Of a stretch of 64,000 nucleotides of DNA, positions 62,284 through 64,000 are shown in pieces. The stretch spans positions 1 to 64,000 of the forward strand of contig JAUCBJ010007430.1 in the NCBI GenBank assembly GCA_032718475.1. The letters run 5' to 3'. The position numbers and the translations under genes were made by a program. The first letter of the stretch is position 1. The number at the start of each line of letters is the position of its first letter. The DNA comes from Nemertoderma westbladi. Lineage: Eukaryota; Xenacoelomorpha; Nemertodermatida; Nemertodermatidae. The notes under the pieces were generated by a model that worked only from the letters and a program-made list of their open reading frames with translations, made no database searches and was not told where the DNA came from.

Positions 62284-63978
62284 TTAGTCCACAAAGGTGT
62301 GCCAATGTTTCGAGTTACCTGAAAACTTCGGTGGTTGTTGCACCGGTAAACCTTGTCTCGCTGCGAATTTCGCTATCTCCTCGGCCACGTTCAAAGTTTC
62401 GCGTCCTTGGTTGGCAATCGAGTTGATGTTCTCTCGTCTTGGCGCTTTTCCTTGATACGAGGTGTTTCTCGAGGGTTGTTTTCTTTGCTGCTTCGGGTGT
62501 CTAAAGTGTTCGAACTCGTTACCTCGCGAACTATCAGTTTGAGTTTCCTCTAAACGTTCCTCTATCTGGGCCAACTTGTCTACAACTGGGCGCATTATTT
62601 CGGCGAGTTGTTGCGTACTAATTGCGTCCGTTGGTTGTAACGCTTTCTGTGTTGGTGTATTTTGTGGAGGATTATCGATAAAGGAGTTATCTGAACGCTC
62701 ACGTTTATATTCGTCGGCCGCTCCTGTTCTAAATACCTCACGTTTCGGGTAATCCGATTCACTCGAAGTACTACTATCACCTGGATACGGTGGCTGACGT
62801 GCTCGTGTCCGTTGTGTCGTTCGAATTCTAACATTCCGTTTTGGAACATCGTCCACTGTTCTCCGTTGTTCAGTAGGCTCACAAGTCTTCCTCGAAGTCA
62901 TAGATTGCGATGTAAACTGATTAAACGGTCGCGTATCCACTGGTCTCCGTTGTTCGGTAGGCTCACAAGTCTTCCTCGAAGTCGTAGATTGCGATGTAAA
63001 CTGATTAAACGGTGGTCGGACGACAGCGTTTGAATCAAAAGGCTGTGTAGGCCTAAACGTCATTGGGTACGTGTAGTGCGTAATGGGTTTTGGTGTCGAA
63101 GATTGACTCACCTGTTTTGTCGTCAGTAGTGCAGGTCCGGTCAACAATGTAATCGGTGTAATCAGTGGGTTACTTACCTTGACTTTCAGAATGGGCGACG
63201 ACGTTGCTCTTGGCGGTGTAAACTTGTCCGGAATAACAAACCTGTGTTCCGTCGCACCATGGATAGGAGAAATATTACTACTACCAGCAATCGAAACAGG
63301 TTTCTTAGTCGTAATCGGTGCAAACATAGGAGTTACTTGAGGGAATCTTTGACATAAGTCTTTGACCAATTGTCTTTCTCGCCCAGGTGCCCCTACACTT
63401 CCTTCCTTCATTCGTTCCTGAATTTGGCGGTGCCTTACCTCTATCTGGTCCAAATCATGTCCGTCACGAGATCTCATCGATCGATCGCGGGCTTGTAGAT
63501 CCAGATCTTCCTTCGCATTGGCTAATTCTCTCGCCTTCTTCTCGAGTTCGAAATGAAGTTTAACTTCTTTCTCGCGTTGTTCCGTCTGTTGTTGTTGCGC
63601 CTCGAACTCCGCTTGTCGTATAGCTGATTGAGCCTTTATTTGCCGTTTTTTCATCTCGGCTCTCGCTTCTGAAACTAACCTTTGTCGCTCTAGCTCGGCC
63701 GCTGCTGCTGCCGCTTGTCGCTCTAACTCGGCCACTGCTGTTCGTTGCGCTAACTCGGCCGCTGCCGCTTGTTGTGCAATGTCCAACTCTAGCCTTTCCA
63801 TTTTGGCTGCTTCCAACTCGGCCTGTTCTTGCAGATTAGAGATTCTCGCAACATTCGCAACGCGTAGTTTCTCTTCCTCTGCTGCCGCTTGTATCATTAG
63901 AAGTTGAGTTTGTTCCTCCATCTCCTGTTGTTGTCTGTCGAACTGTTGTTGCTGTTGAGAAATTTCTGACGTTACCAT
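62284..63978 (-). CDS. Truncated Gag of element C (coiled coil only)
   Basis: 564 codons from an ATG at 63978; an earlier start outside the window is possible. A Gln/Glu/Ala-rich coiled coil fills about residues 5-210 (QQQQQFDRQQQEMEEQ, then ELERQ repeats). A Pro/Thr/Ser-rich part follows, with an 84-bp tandem duplication, then RQGLPVQQPPKFSGNSKHWH, which is where the BEL Gag core begins. It ends there at a TAA beside a deletion of the Gag core, knuckles and most of protease. As it stands it would make a multimerising but not particle-forming Gag piece. This is inference from the missing domains. Confidence 0.75.
   Translation of the reverse strand: MVTSEISQQQQQFDRQQQEMEEQTQLLMIQAAAEEEKLRVANVARISNLQEQAELEAAKMERLELDIAQQAAAAELAQRTAVAELERQAAAAAAELERQRLVSEARAEMKKRQIKAQSAIRQAEFEAQQQQTEQREKEVKLHFELEKKARELANAKEDLDLQARDRSMRSRDGHDLDQIEVRHRQIQERMKEGSVGAPGRERQLVKDLCQRFPQVTPMFAPITTKKPVSIAGSSNISPIHGATEHRFVIPDKFTPPRATSSPILKVKVSNPLITPITLLTGPALLTTKQVSQSSTPKPITHYTYPMTFRPTQPFDSNAVVRPPFNQFTSQSTTSRKTCEPTEQRRPVDTRPFNQFTSQSMTSRKTCEPTEQRRTVDDVPKRNVRIRTTQRTRARQPPYPGDSSTSSESDYPKREVFRTGAADEYKRERSDNSFIDNPPQNTPTQKALQPTDAISTQQLAEIMRPVVDKLAQIEERLEETQTDSSRGNEFEHFRHPKQQRKQPSRNTSYQGKAPRRENINSIANQGRETLNVAEEIAKFAARQGLPVQQPPKFSGNSKHWHTFVD
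62874..62889 (-). repeat. Family C palindromic hairpin motif (gag, copy 2)
   Basis: Sense AAGACT-TGTG-AGCCTA; frame K-T-C-E-P. Confidence 0.8.
62958..62973 (-). repeat. Family C palindromic hairpin motif (gag, copy 1)
   Basis: Sense AAGACT-TGTG-AGCCTA; frame K-T-C-E-P. Confidence 0.8.
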
Positions 63979-64000
63979 ACTTACCTCGTTAATTTCACTA

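Larger units (their letters stand above)
62853..63014 (-). repeat. 84-bp tandem duplication in gag, each copy with a hairpin motif
   Basis: Two units starting CCACTG (62853 and 62937), nearly identical and in frame. Each carries one family C palindrome. Confidence 0.95.
52430..64000 (-). mobile_element. BEL/Pao-type LTR retrotransposon, family C (5' end beyond the window)
   Basis: Minus-strand order: Gag N-terminus, deletion, protease remnant, RT, RNase H, integrase, intergenic, ORF3, 3' UTR. It is related to family A but clearly diverged. Nine copies of a family-specific palindromic motif lie along it. Gag-pol is damaged: a deletion of the Gag core, knuckles and most of protease, a frameshift near 61980 and three TAA codons. 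ORF3 is open for its full length. Confidence 0.9.

Overview
The window is animal repeat DNA with no host gene that I can recognise. It is built almost entirely from nested, mostly broken retrotransposons of the BEL/Pao type, a lineage known only from animals. Two LINE fragments, two non-autonomous DNA transposons, a piece of another reverse-transcriptase element and several satellite-like arrays sit inside or between them. The host is probably an invertebrate; nothing in the sequence lets me name it.

Layout. 1-1640 is unassigned. 1641-23051 (minus) is BEL/Pao copy A1, broken by a piggyBac-like element (7116-8669), a LINE (10933-15250) and a terminal-inverted-repeat element in its LTR (21620-22743). 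23052-28215 (plus) is B1, a second BEL/Pao family, with a LINE fragment in its integrase (24755-25996). 28220-28576 is an unrecognised open frame. 28577-33508 (minus) is B2, with another retroelement fragment in its LTR. 33509-47076 (plus) is A2, a second copy of family A with recognisable LTRs at both ends. 47087-49750 (plus) is B3, mostly LTR. 49932-50521 is a 27-bp minisatellite. About 52430-64000 (minus) is copy C, a third family related to A.

Families A and C share two things that B lacks. First, after gag-protease-RT-RNase H-integrase, where some retroelements carry env, they carry a large third gene (ORF3; 1,241 codons and intact in C) with three CCHC zinc knuckles and a basic RGRGR-type tail, but no signal peptide or membrane segment. 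Second, both are dotted with a short palindromic motif at matching places: in gag, between protease and RT, between RNase H and integrase, between integrase and ORF3, inside ORF3 and in the 3' UTR. The stem sequence differs by family (CAAACC/GGTTTG in A; AAGACT/AGCCTT in C), but the four central bases are YGYG in the sense strand at 17 of 20 sites. The substitutions seen there are almost all sense-strand C-to-T. The motif is read in different frames at different sites, so the nucleic acid rather than the peptide appears to be conserved.

How it may work together (inference): ORF3, a likely nucleic-acid-binding protein, and the family-specific hairpins could form a self-recognition system, for packaging, RNA folding or domain-wise punctuation of the element RNA. 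A conserved hairpin upstream of ORF3, and complementarity between the leader splice donor and the region before ORF3, suggest separate control of ORF3 expression. Most copies are defective, so the functional statements concern the families, not these copies.
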